Positions 1 through 8,674 of a stretch of DNA of 64,000 nucleotides are shown one piece after another; position 1 is the first letter of the stretch; the number at the start of each line of letters is the position of its first letter. The position numbers and the translations under genes were made by a program. This stretch comes from Mycolicibacterium sp. ND9-15. Lineage in GTDB: Bacteria; Actinomycetota; Actinomycetes; Mycobacteriales; Mycobacteriaceae. The notes beneath the pieces were generated by a model. It searched no databases, had not been told where the DNA came from, and worked only from the letters and a program-made list of their open reading frames with translations. The stretch covers positions 1,091,501-1,155,500 of the forward strand of contig NZ_CP142362.1 in NCBI RefSeq assembly GCF_035918395.1, read 5' to 3'.

Positions 1-1
1 G

Positions 2-424
2 ATGCGTCGGATCGCCGACGACATGTTCGCCTCGCCCGACTACACGGACCGCGCCGAGGCGCGCGCCGAGAAGGCGAACGGGTCGTGGGGTGAGGTCGAG
101 CCGGCCGAACTGGATCGTGATCTCGACGAACACCTGATCGCACTGCCGTCCGGGCGGGTCGGCTGGCGGATCAGCATCCCGGCGATGATGTCGTATTGGA
201 GCGAGCTGGCCCGTCCGGTTCCGTTGCCGCCCACTGGTACTCCCACGACCTTGGTGCGTGCCGCCCGCACGACACCGCCGTATGCGACCGAGGAAATCGT
301 CGCGGCGCTGGCGCAGCGTCTCGGCGCGGATCTCACACTGTTGGAGTGGGACTGCGACCATATGGTGCCCCACGCCAAGCCCGCCGAAACGGCGGCGTTG
401 ATCCGCGAGCAACTCGAGTCCTAG
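2..424 (+). CDS. C-terminal part of alpha/beta hydrolase (LipV-like), cut by window edge
   Basis: The reading frame is open from the left edge, so the real start lies outside the window; 140 residues are visible. The visible part resembles the C-terminal half of an alpha/beta hydrolase: near the end, DCDHMVPHAKP has the His of the catalytic triad in its usual place, followed by a closing helix. The nucleophile Ser would be in the missing part. The next gene starts 2 bases after the stop, so the two are probably one transcript. The gene before the alkyltransferase-like gene in M. tuberculosis is lipV, which fits. Family assignment is moderately sure, substrate unknown. Confidence 0.7.
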   Translation: MRRIADDMFASPDYTDRAEARAEKANGSWGEVEPAELDRDLDEHLIALPSGRVGWRISIPAMMSYWSELARPVPLPPTGTPTTLVRAARTTPPYATEEIVAALAQRLGADLTLLEWDCDHMVPHAKPAETAALIREQLES

Positions 425-426
425 CG

Positions 427-723
427 ATGGCGGCGATCACCGACGAGCAGGTGGAAACCGTGCGCGCGCTGGTCGCCGCGATTCCTCCCGGCCGGGTGTC
501 GACGTATGGCGACATCGCGCAAGCCGCAGGGCTTTCCAGTCCGCGCATCGTCGGTTGGATCATGCGCACCGATTCGTCGGACCTGCCGTGGCACCGGGTG
601 ATCACCGCCTCGGGCAAACCGGCCGCGCATCTGGCCACCCGACAACTGGAACGGCTGCGCGCCGAAGGGGTGCTGGCCGATGACGGCCGCGTCCGCCTCA
701 GCGAGGTCCGTCACGCCTTCTAG
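427..723 (+). CDS. Alkyltransferase-like (ATL) DNA-binding protein, MGMT family
   Basis: This 98-residue protein is the DNA-binding domain of the O6-alkylguanine methyltransferase family. The usual alkyl-acceptor motif PCHRV reads PWHRV (around residues 57-61), so the acceptor Cys is replaced by Trp. That is the mark of ATL proteins, which bind O6-alkylguanine and flag it for nucleotide excision repair rather than removing the alkyl group. The helix-turn-helix segment VSTYGDIAQAAG and the arginine-finger stretch SPRIVGWIMR are visible. It starts 2 bases after the hydrolase stop, suggesting co-transcription. It matches the position of Rv3204. Confidence 0.88.
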   Translation: MAAITDEQVETVRALVAAIPPGRVSTYGDIAQAAGLSSPRIVGWIMRTDSSDLPWHRVITASGKPAAHLATRQLERLRAEGVLADDGRVRLSEVRHAF

Positions 724-799
724 CTAGCGCCGAGCGAGAACCGGTGGTCGTGATGGAGGCCGAAATGCCGCCAGGAATGCTATTTCGTGGATGCCGGGT

Positions 800-1657
800 T
801 CACAGCACCAGGCGGACCAGCGCCGCCGTGCGCGCCAGACCGGGAAACGCAGCCGCCGTCGACCGCGGGTGAAGCGCATGTACGGCGATGCGGAACATCA
901 ACGCGCGCAACAACATCTGTGGCCATTCGGGTAACGGACTCCAACGTTCGATGAGCCCGTCGTCAGCCTCGCCCCAGGCCAGCGCGTCGACGACGACGAC
1001 ACCGGCCGCCCACGAGGCGGGCCGCCAGTACGGGATGATGTCGGTGATACCGGGTGCGGCGGTGCCGGAGAAGAGCACCGTGCCGTAGAGGTCGCCGTGC
1101 ACCAACTGGCTGGGGCTCTTCGTCGGCCTGCGCAAGCCGGCAAGTTGATTGAGCAACTCGATCGACCGCTCCCCATCGGCGGAGCCGGGGGAAACCGTGG
1201 CGCCGGGCGGCAACGAATGCAGCGGGCGTTCCTCCCACGCGGCGCGGTCGGCGGCGATGAACACGTCGACGTCGGCCCACGGCGCCACCGGCGGCTGCGT
1301 CAAGAACCTCGGGCGTTCGAGTTTGGCCGTCGCCTCGTGTAGCCGCACTGCGGCCGAAACCACCTCGTCATGGCGGGGTTCCGGGGTCCCGGCGACGAAA
1401 GTATCCGCGCGCCACCCAGCCACCACATACCGTCCGTCGGTGGAGCGCACCGGCCGCGCGAGCCGCACCCCGTCGACGAACAACGTCTCCCGCACCTTGG
1501 CCGACCAAGCGGCGCGGGCATGGTCGGCGACCATCGACACCACGACTTCGCCGCAACGCCAGCCGCCTTCCCAACCCGGCCCGAGCGGAACCGGTGCGAC
1601 ACCCGTCAGACCGAATGCGGCCAGCACATGATCCGGTGGCCGTTCGACAGTCACCAC
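800..1657 (-). CDS. Conserved actinobacterial protein with aminoglycoside phosphotransferase-like features (Rv3205c type)
   Basis: The 285-residue protein starts at a GTG. It belongs by position and sequence to an actinobacterial family (Rv3205c). A loop HGDLYGTVLF around residue 190 followed by a DIIPYWRP stretch resembles the catalytic (HGDLxxxN) and metal-binding (D) loops of aminoglycoside phosphotransferase-like kinases. The Asn of the catalytic loop is replaced here by Leu/Phe, so kinase activity is doubtful. It lies just downstream of moeZ on the same strand (33-base gap), so it is probably part of the moeZ transcript. No substrate can be proposed. Confidence 0.75.
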   Translation of the reverse strand: MVTVERPPDHVLAAFGLTGVAPVPLGPGWEGGWRCGEVVVSMVADHARAAWSAKVRETLFVDGVRLARPVRSTDGRYVVAGWRADTFVAGTPEPRHDEVVSAAVRLHEATAKLERPRFLTQPPVAPWADVDVFIAADRAAWEERPLHSLPPGATVSPGSADGERSIELLNQLAGLRRPTKSPSQLVHGDLYGTVLFSGTAAPGITDIIPYWRPASWAAGVVVVDALAWGEADDGLIERWSPLPEWPQMLLRALMFRIAVHALHPRSTAAAFPGLARTAALVRLVL

Positions 1658-1690
1658 CTCAGCGTAAGCCGAGTTCTGGCAAACCAGCGG

Positions 1691-2884
1691 TTAGTACATG
1701 ACCATGTCGGGCTCGAGTTGCCTGCCCCATGCGACGATGCCGCCCTGCACATGCAGCGCGTCGGAGAAGCCCGCCTTCTTGGCGATGGCCAAGACCTCCG
1801 CCGAGCGCACACCGGTCTTGCAGTAGAACACCGGCGTCCGGTCGACGGGCAGCTTGGCCAGCGCCTCACCCGACTCGAACGCGCCCTTCGGAATGAGCTC
1901 GGCGCCCTCGATGCGGTTGATGTCCCACTCGACCTGTTCGCGGACGTCGATCAGCGCCAACGGCTTTCCGGAGTCCAACAGTTCCTTGAGTTCCGTCGGC
2001 GTGATGGTCGCGTCGGCGGCGGCTTCGGTGGCGGCGTCGGAGACCACCCCGCAGAACTCCTCGTAGTCGATGAGCTCGGTGATCTTCGGTGTCGAGGGGT
2101 CCTTGCGGATCTTGATGGTGCGGTAGGTCATGTCCAGTGCGTCGTAGACCATCAGACGGCCCAGCAGGCTTTCCCCGGTGCCGGTGATCAGCTTGATGGC
2201 TTCGGTGCCCATCACCGAGGCAACCGAGGAGCACAGGATGCCGAGCACCCCGCCCTCGGCGCACGACGGCACCATTCCCGGCGGAGGCGGCTCCGGGTAC
2301 AGATCCCGGTAGTTCAGGCCCCGCTTTTCACCATCCGGCGCGTCGGGGGCGTCCTCCCAGAACACCGAGATCTGGCCCTCGAACCGGTAGATGGACCCCC
2401 ACACGTAAGGCTTGTGGGCCAGCACTGCGGCGTCGTTGACCAGGTAGCGCGTCGCGAAGTTGTCGGTTCCGTCCAGGATCAGGTCGTACTGCGCGAACAA
2501 CTGGACCGCGTTGTCGGCCTCGAGCCGGAACTGGTGCAACCGCACATCAACCAGCGGGTTGACGGCGCGAATCGAGTCACGGGCGCTCTCGGCCTTGGCG
2601 CGGCCGATGTCGGACACGCCGTGGATGATCTGGCGCTGCAGGTTCGACTCGTCGACCACATCGAACTCGACAATCCCGATCGTCCCGACGCCGGCGGCGG
2701 CCAGGTACAAGAGCGTCGGTGAACCGAGTCCGCCCGCCCCGATCACCAGCACGCGGGCGTTCTTCAGCCGCTTCTGCCCGTCCAGACCGAAGTCCGGAAT
2801 GATGAGGTGACGGCTGTAACGCGCCACCTCCTCGCGGGTGAGTTCGGCCGCCGGTTCCACCAGCGGCGGCAACGGTGTCGACAC
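1691..2884 (-). CDS. moeZ: Adenylyltransferase/sulfurtransferase MoeZ (ThiF + rhodanese)
   Basis: This 397-residue fusion activates ubiquitin-like sulfur carriers (MoaD for molybdopterin, CysO for cysteine) by adenylation and then thiocarboxylation. The N-terminal E1/ThiF domain shows the nucleotide loop GAGGLGSP (49-56) and a Cys near 208; the C-terminal rhodanese domain carries the active loop CKTGVRS with Cys355. The order ThiF then rhodanese is that of mycobacterial MoeZ (Rv3206c). The GTG start has a good ribosome site (AAGGAG) seven bases upstream. It is followed on the same strand by the phosphotransferase-like gene. Confidence 0.95.
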   Translation of the reverse strand: MSTPLPPLVEPAAELTREEVARYSRHLIIPDFGLDGQKRLKNARVLVIGAGGLGSPTLLYLAAAGVGTIGIVEFDVVDESNLQRQIIHGVSDIGRAKAESARDSIRAVNPLVDVRLHQFRLEADNAVQLFAQYDLILDGTDNFATRYLVNDAAVLAHKPYVWGSIYRFEGQISVFWEDAPDAPDGEKRGLNYRDLYPEPPPPGMVPSCAEGGVLGILCSSVASVMGTEAIKLITGTGESLLGRLMVYDALDMTYRTIKIRKDPSTPKITELIDYEEFCGVVSDAATEAAADATITPTELKELLDSGKPLALIDVREQVEWDINRIEGAELIPKGAFESGEALAKLPVDRTPVFYCKTGVRSAEVLAIAKKAGFSDALHVQGGIVAWGRQLEPDMVMY

Positions 2885-3021
2885 CGTGTTTCTCCTTGTC
2901 TCACCTTGACGTTGCAGCTTGACGCTACGTCTCTGACCATCTCAGCAGTTGCGACGTTCAACAACAACGAGACGCCGACGCTTCCCGCACGTCCCCAGCT
3001 GCGCGTGGGGCCACGGCGCCG

Positions 3022-3081
3022 GCGAGTGTGCGCAAAAGGCTGAAAAACGGCGGCGTGTCGCGTGCAGGCGCGCACGCTCGC
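3022..3081. repeat. Intergenic hairpin repeat, copy A (3' of the DUF3152 gene)
   Basis: Arms at 3022-3033 (GCGAGTGTGCGC) and 3070-3081 (GCGCACGCTCGC) pair over 12 bases with one G-T pair. Arm and internal sequence (GCGCAAA, CGGCGTGTCG) recur near 25.3-25.6 kb. It lies just downstream of the DUF3152 gene and may act as its terminator. The rest of the 2885-3099 spacer holds the moeZ leader. Confidence 0.7.
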
Positions 3082-3099
3082 GAAGAAAGGGGGCAGCGA

Positions 3100-4128
3100 T
3101 CAGGCGATAGGGTACGGCCAGGGGTTCGGTTTGCAGGTGTGGTTGTCCGGCTGCACCGACTGCGGGTCGAACCGAGCGGCGTCGTTGTTGCTGGTCGAAA
3201 ACGTCTGCTGCATCATCACCGGCGCCAGTTCGTCGTCGCCGCCGCACGGCTCGTGCCGCTGATAGCCGATCGCGTGGCCGACCTCGTGGTTGACGAGGTA
3301 TTGGCGATAGGAGCCGACGTCGCCCTGGAACGGGACCGCGCCGCGCACCCAGCGAGCCTCGTTGATGAACACGCGCGGCTGCCCGTCACGGTAGGCCGGG
3401 TTGTAGCAGGACGCCTCCAGCTGGATGTCGTAGCCGCACCCCTCGCGCACCGTCATCGGCGTGCTCAACGACACCCGGAAGTCGGGCTCGACCCCGGACG
3501 CCGCGTCGAGGCGGGTGAATGCGAACTGTGGATTGTGCGTCCAGCTCTTGGGATTGGCCAGGGTTTCGGTGACCATGCGGGCGAACGCCTCGTCACCGCC
3601 GAACGTCGTGGTGTCGATGCCGTCCTCCACCTCGACGGTGTAGGTGAACGCCTTCGCGGTGCCCTGACCGACTTGCGGAGTGCCGCCCGGTACGACGTGC
3701 CACGTCTTGGCTCCGGCCTCGGTGAACGGACCGCCCTGCGGCAGGATCCCGGTCGGCAGGTTGGCGTCGAACTGCGTCAGTCCCTTCGGTGGCGCGCCGA
3801 TGATCGCCGTGCTCGCCACCCCGATCGTCGGTGGCCCCTGGACCGGACCTTCGGCCTGCTTGGGTGCGGGCGCGCTGGTCCCGGTGATCGTCTGGTAGAC
3901 GACGACCGCGGTCAGCACGACCAGAACCGGGAGCGCGTATGCCCGCCAGCCGTAGGTGGAGATGAAACGGCCCAGCCACGTCTGTTTGCGCAACCCGCGG
4001 CGCTCGTCGCGGTTGGACCTGGGCCGTCCCGAACTCTCCGTGAGGGGGTCGCGCTGGGCGCGGAGCGGCTCGCGCCACTCGTTGCGCAGCGCGGGCACGC
4101 GACCACCCCCGCGATGCTCCAGACCCAT
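3100..4128 (-). CDS. DUF3152 membrane-anchored putative zinc metalloprotease
   Basis: The start at 4128 is chosen because AGGAGG lies four bases upstream; an in-frame codon at 4161 has none. The 342-residue protein has a basic cytoplasmic N-terminus, one membrane segment (about 62-80), then an outside domain. HEVGHAIGYQRH at 281-292 has the metzincin-like pattern but with the third His one residue later than the standard HExxHxxGxxH, and APVMMQQ about 10 residues further on resembles a Met-turn. Several Cys (231, 241, 295, 332) could form disulfides. It matches Rv3207c. The protease role is inferred from the motif only. Confidence 0.88.
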   Translation of the reverse strand: MGLEHRGGGRVPALRNEWREPLRAQRDPLTESSGRPRSNRDERRGLRKQTWLGRFISTYGWRAYALPVLVVLTAVVVYQTITGTSAPAPKQAEGPVQGPPTIGVASTAIIGAPPKGLTQFDANLPTGILPQGGPFTEAGAKTWHVVPGGTPQVGQGTAKAFTYTVEVEDGIDTTTFGGDEAFARMVTETLANPKSWTHNPQFAFTRLDAASGVEPDFRVSLSTPMTVREGCGYDIQLEASCYNPAYRDGQPRVFINEARWVRGAVPFQGDVGSYRQYLVNHEVGHAIGYQRHEPCGGDDELAPVMMQQTFSTSNNDAARFDPQSVQPDNHTCKPNPWPYPIA

Positions 4129-4264
4129 TTCTCCTCCTAGCGTGCGGGAGTCGTAGGTCACCGCAACAGGATGACACAGGTCAGAGCCCTCCTACTTCCG
4201 GCACGCCCGCGATCGTCGCGGGCACTGTGAGCCGCGCCTCAGCTGCACGCTTCGCCGACGGTAG

Positions 4265-4270
4265 TAATGT
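4265..4270 (+). promoter_or_regulatory. Candidate -10 (TAATGT) for the TetR gene
   Basis: TAATGT fits the mycobacterial TANNNT -10. It predicts a leader of about 38 bases carrying GAAGGA just before the ATG at 4314. No clear -35 is seen. Confidence 0.4.
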
Positions 4271-4295
4271 CATTGCGAAAACCTGACCCAGATGA

Positions 4296-5211
<916 letters not shown>

Positions 5212-5405
5212 GCCATGGTCCTTCCGTCGCATCGAAGTACTTGAGGCAAGGCTAGTGGACGGCGCACCGCTCGCTCCGCGCCGGTGACTTCGCGGTCAGC
5301 GAAGCTTCGAGACAATCGGCGACCGAACCGAGTCCGGACCGTAATCAACACACCAGCCGGTGAACCTCATCTGTCACTTGCGCCTCGATAGCATCAGGCG
5401 CGGCA

Positions 5406-6200
5406 ATGGTTAAGACGACTGGGAAAGCCCACATGAACAGGTCACATACCGCGCACTCACCGTATTCGCTGGCCCCGACGGAGCGGATTCCCAGCTACCC
5501 CGGATACTCCGATCCGCCCGCGGAGGACCTCGACTACGAGTACCCCGGGGAGCAAGAACCCGAGGAATACCGCGACTACGACGACGATTACGACGATTAC
5601 GAGCAGCGGTTCGACGAGGAGCGCATCGACCGGCGCTGGATGTGGGTGGCCGGAATCGCCGGCGCCATCCTGTTCATCGCGATCGGCACCACCGGCATCA
5701 TCCTGGGCGGCGGCGACAGCGGTTCGGTGTCCGCCACCGCGACGTCCGAGGCGCCCGCGCCGTCGAGCGCGCCGGCCACCACCAGCGCACCACGCGCCGC
5801 GGGCACGTCTGCGCCGATCGTGCCCTCACTGCCGCCGGAGACGGTCACGACCGTCAGCCCCACCGCCGAAGTGACGCCACCACCCAGTACGACGCCGCCG
5901 GCCGCCGTCCCGCCGCCCCCGCCACCGTCCCCGCGCACCTTCACCTACCGGGTGACGGGCAACCGCCAGCTGCTCGATCTGGTGACGGTGATCTACACCG
6001 ATGGACAGGGCGCGCTGAGGACCGACGTCAACGTCGCGCTGCCGTGGGTCAAACAGGTGATCCTCGACCCCGGCGTGGAGCTCAAGTCGGTCACCGCGAC
6101 CAGCGTCGCCGGCCAGCTCAACTGCAGCATCCTCGATGCGGCGGGCACGCTGATCGCCGCGCAGAACAACAACTCGATGATCGCCACCTGCACCCGATAG
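5406..6200 (+). CDS. MmpS-like membrane protein with acidic N-terminus and Pro/Thr linker (Rv3209 type)
   Basis: Up to 264 residues. Order: a Tyr/Asp-rich cytoplasmic stretch (about 30-77, with runs of Asp and Tyr), one membrane helix (about 82-102), a Pro/Thr/Ser/Ala-rich linker (105-180), and a C-terminal domain resembling the MmpS transport accessory fold (YRVTGNRQLLDLVTVIYTDG onward) with two Cys. MmpS proteins work with MmpL lipid exporters, but no mmpL is nearby. An ATG at 5433 is an alternative start; neither start has a strong ribosome site. The spacer 5212-5405 holds nothing else that I recognise. Confidence 0.78.
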   Translation: MVKTTGKAHMNRSHTAHSPYSLAPTERIPSYPGYSDPPAEDLDYEYPGEQEPEEYRDYDDDYDDYEQRFDEERIDRRWMWVAGIAGAILFIAIGTTGIILGGGDSGSVSATATSEAPAPSSAPATTSAPRAAGTSAPIVPSLPPETVTTVSPTAEVTPPPSTTPPAAVPPPPPPSPRTFTYRVTGNRQLLDLVTVIYTDGQGALRTDVNVALPWVKQVILDPGVELKSVTATSVAGQLNCSILDAAGTLIAAQNNNSMIATCTR

Positions 6201-6218
6201 CGGGCTCGGGCGATCGCG

Positions 6219-6926
6219 TCACGCCAGGCCCAACTCCTGCATGCGGGAGGCGTGCGTGTGCTGCAGCCGGGCGAAGAACTCGGTCATCTGCGTCAACCCC
6301 TCGCCGCTCGCCAACACCAGATCCACGAGCTCATCGTGGTCGGCCAGCACGAACTGCGCCTGGGTGATCGCCTCACCGAGCAGCCGCCGTGACCACAGGG
6401 CGAGCCGATGCCGCTGTTTGTCGCTGGCCGTCACCGCCGCACGCACCTCGGCGACGACGAACTGCGAGTGGGCGGTCTCCGACAGCACCGCACGCACCAC
6501 GTCGGCGACCTCATCGGGCATGGCGTGCGCGATCTCGAGGTAGAAGTCCGCGGCGAGAGCGTCGCCGACATAGGTCTTGACCAACGCCTCGAGCCAGGTA
6601 CTCGGGGTGGTCAGCCGATGGTAATTCTCAAGGGCTGACGCGTATTTCGTCATCGCAGGTACGACGTCCACTCCCCGGCCCTCGAGTGCGTCGCGCAGCA
6701 CCAGGTAGTGGTTCATCTCGGCGGCAGCCATGCACGCCATGTTGATGCGCCCGCCAAGGTTCGGCGCCATGCGCGCCTCGTCGGTGAGCCGGTAGAACGC
6801 CGCCACCTCCCCGTAGGCCAGCAGCGAGAACAGTTCGTTCACGCCGGGATGGTCGGCCGACACCCCTGGCTCGATACCCGGACTGGCCGAGTCGGTCCGC
6901 CCGGGTGCCGGTGGCGTCGCATTCAT
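6219..6926 (-). CDS. Ferritin-like fold protein, MiaE-like family (Rv3210c type)
   Basis: 235 residues from the ATG at 6926. Helical protein with Glu and ExxH motifs (AYGEVAAFY, AAAEMNHYLVL, ETAHSQFV) placed like the iron ligands of ferritin-like di-iron proteins; the family is related to the tRNA hydroxylase MiaE. A TAGAGT box ends seven bases before the ATG, with no ribosome site, so translation is probably leaderless; the longer frame upstream (to 7016) would run past that promoter. It is divergent from rhlE. Whether it binds iron or modifies tRNA is not shown. Confidence 0.82.
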   Translation of the reverse strand: MNATPPAPGRTDSASPGIEPGVSADHPGVNELFSLLAYGEVAAFYRLTDEARMAPNLGGRINMACMAAAEMNHYLVLRDALEGRGVDVVPAMTKYASALENYHRLTTPSTWLEALVKTYVGDALAADFYLEIAHAMPDEVADVVRAVLSETAHSQFVVAEVRAAVTASDKQRHRLALWSRRLLGEAITQAQFVLADHDELVDLVLASGEGLTQMTEFFARLQHTHASRMQELGLA

Positions 6927-6933
6927 ACGGCCA

Positions 6934-6939
6934 ACTCTA
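6934..6939 (-). promoter_or_regulatory. Leaderless promoter -10 (TAGAGT) of the ferritin-like gene
   Basis: TAGAGT read on the minus strand, then 7 bases, then ATG at 6926. This spacing puts the transcription start at or next to the start codon. Confidence 0.6.
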
Positions 6940-6981
6940 AACGTCGCCACGCACCTCGCCCGTCGGGCGAACCCGGCCAGG

Positions 6982-6987
6982 TATGAT
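6982..6987 (+). promoter_or_regulatory. Candidate -10 (TATGAT) of rhlE
   Basis: TATGAT is the best -10 in the divergent spacer. It would start the transcript near 6994, giving an untranslated leader of about 178 bases. Confidence 0.5.
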
Positions 6988-6993
6988 GGGTCC

Positions 6994-7037
6994 GGGCCGT
7001 GTATCGGGAAAGGCATTCGGAACGCCCGCCACGGCCC
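6994..7037 (+). other. 5' leader hairpin of rhlE mRNA
   Basis: GGGCCGTG (6994-7001) pairs perfectly with CACGGCCC (7030-7037). With the predicted start near 6994 the transcript would begin with this stem. Long structured leaders are common for DEAD-box helicase genes; a regulatory role here is inference. Confidence 0.45.
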
Positions 7038-7136
7038 AGGAAATGTGCGTGCACGCAGTCGGCCCGCCTACCTCAGTGCAGGGCTCTGGTCTTCACCGGC
7101 CATCATTTCGTCGAACTCGTGCGCGCGTGGAAGCCC

Positions 7137-7175
7137 ATGAGGACGACAAGTGAAAGGCCTCGTTTTCGCGTATGA
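7137..7175 (+). CDS. 12-codon upstream ORF overlapping the rhlE start
   Basis: ATG at 7137 opens a short frame encoding MRTTSERPRFRV; its stop TGA (7173-7175) overlaps the rhlE ATG (7172-7174) as ATGA. A purine-rich GGAAG lies four bases before its ATG, while rhlE itself has no ribosome site at normal distance (GAAAGG is 14 bases away). The arrangement suggests translational coupling. Not proven to be translated. Confidence 0.45.
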   Translation: MRTTSERPRFRV

Positions 7176-8656
7176 CGCATCTCAATCCCACATTTGCTGA
7201 ACTCGGAGTTCGCGACGAAATAGTGCGCGCCCTCGCCGAGGACGGTAAGCACCACCCGTTTGCTATTCAAGAGCTGACCCTGCCGATGGCCCTGGCCGGC
7301 GACGATCTGATCGGCCAGGCCCGCACCGGTATGGGCAAGACGCTTGCCTTCGGTGTGCCGCTGCTGCAGCGGATCACGACCGATCCCGACCGCCCCTTGA
7401 CCGGCGTGCCACGCGCGCTGGTGGTCGTGCCGACCCGCGAGCTGTGTCTTCAGGTCTACGGCGACCTGGCGATGGCAGCGAAGTATCTCACCGTCGGAGG
7501 CGGACCGTCTTCAGACCCGCCCGACCGCAAGCTGTCGGTCACCTCGATCTACGGTGGACGGCCGTACGAGGGACAGATCGAGGCGCTGGAGAAGGGCGTC
7601 GACGTCGTCGTCGGCACGCCCGGCCGGCTGCTCGACCTCGCCCAGCAGGGCCACCTGAAACTGGGTGGTCTTTCCATGCTGGTGCTCGACGAGGCCGACG
7701 AGATGCTCGACCTGGGCTTCCTGCCCGATATCGAGCGGATTCTGCGCCAGATTCCCGACAGCAGGCACTCGATGCTGTTCTCGGCCACGATGCCCGACCC
7801 GATCATCACGCTGGCCCGGACCTTCATGAACCAGCCCACTCACATCCGGGCCGAGGCCCCGCACTCGGCGGCCACCCACGACACCACCGAGCAGTTCGCC
7901 TACCGGGCCCACGCGCTGGACAAGGTCGAGCTGGTCAGCCGCGTGCTGCAGGCCGAGGGCCGTGGCGCCACGATGATCTTCACCCGCACCAAGCGCACTG
8001 CGCAGAAGGTCTCCGACGAGCTCGCCGAGCGCGGGTTCAAGGTCGGCGCCGTGCACGGAGACCTCGGCCAGAGCGCACGCGAGAAGGCACTCAAGGCGTT
8101 CCGCACTGGCGGAATCGACGTACTCGTGGCCACCGACGTCGCCGCCCGCGGCATCGACATCGACGACGTCACCCATGTGATCAACTACCAGATCCCCGAG
8201 GACGAGCAGGCCTACGTGCACCGCATCGGGCGCACCGGGCGGGCCGGTAAGACCGGCGTCGCGGTCACCCTCGTCGACTGGGACGAGCTCGCGCGCTGGG
8301 CCATGATCGACAAGGCGCTGAACCTCGGCTGCCCAGATCCGGCCGAGACGTACTCCAGTTCGCCGCACCTCTACAGCGAGCTGGGCATCCCCACCGATGC
8401 CACCGGAACCGTCGGCGAGCCCGCCAAGGTGCGAAGCAAGCGCGCCCAGGCGGACAAAACGGTCGACCGTCCCGCTCGCAGCAGCAACCGGACACGTCGC
8501 CGCACGCGCGGGGGCAAGCCGGTCACCGGGCATCCCGAAGCGACGACGTCGCCCGAGCAGGGCACGGGCGATGCCGACGAAGGTTCCGGCGACGCGGGAC
8601 CGGCCAAGCGCAGGCGCCGTCGCCGGCCACGCAAGGCCGCGGCCGGCACCGGCTAG
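7172..8656 (+). CDS. rhlE: DEAD-box ATP-dependent RNA helicase RhlE
   Basis: 494 residues. All core motifs are present in order: ARTGMGKT (I), PTRELCLQV (Ia), TPGRLLDL (Ib), DEAD (II, in LDEADEMLDLGF), SAT (III), ATDVAARGIDID (V) and HRIGRTGRAGKTG (VI). Beyond about residue 415 a low-complexity Lys/Arg-rich tail (ending KRRRRRRPRKA) probably binds RNA. In mycobacteria RhlE is linked to RNA turnover, ribosome assembly and cold adaptation. The ATG at 7172 is the only start, because an in-frame stop lies at 7151; it seems coupled to a short upstream ORF. The downstream gene follows after 18 bases. Confidence 0.95.
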   Translation: MTHLNPTFAELGVRDEIVRALAEDGKHHPFAIQELTLPMALAGDDLIGQARTGMGKTLAFGVPLLQRITTDPDRPLTGVPRALVVVPTRELCLQVYGDLAMAAKYLTVGGGPSSDPPDRKLSVTSIYGGRPYEGQIEALEKGVDVVVGTPGRLLDLAQQGHLKLGGLSMLVLDEADEMLDLGFLPDIERILRQIPDSRHSMLFSATMPDPIITLARTFMNQPTHIRAEAPHSAATHDTTEQFAYRAHALDKVELVSRVLQAEGRGATMIFTRTKRTAQKVSDELAERGFKVGAVHGDLGQSAREKALKAFRTGGIDVLVATDVAARGIDIDDVTHVINYQIPEDEQAYVHRIGRTGRAGKTGVAVTLVDWDELARWAMIDKALNLGCPDPAETYSSSPHLYSELGIPTDATGTVGEPAKVRSKRAQADKTVDRPARSSNRTRRRTRGGKPVTGHPEATTSPEQGTGDADEGSGDAGPAKRRRRRRPRKAAAGTG

Positions 8657-8674
8657 CCAGGCGCCGCCCACGCG

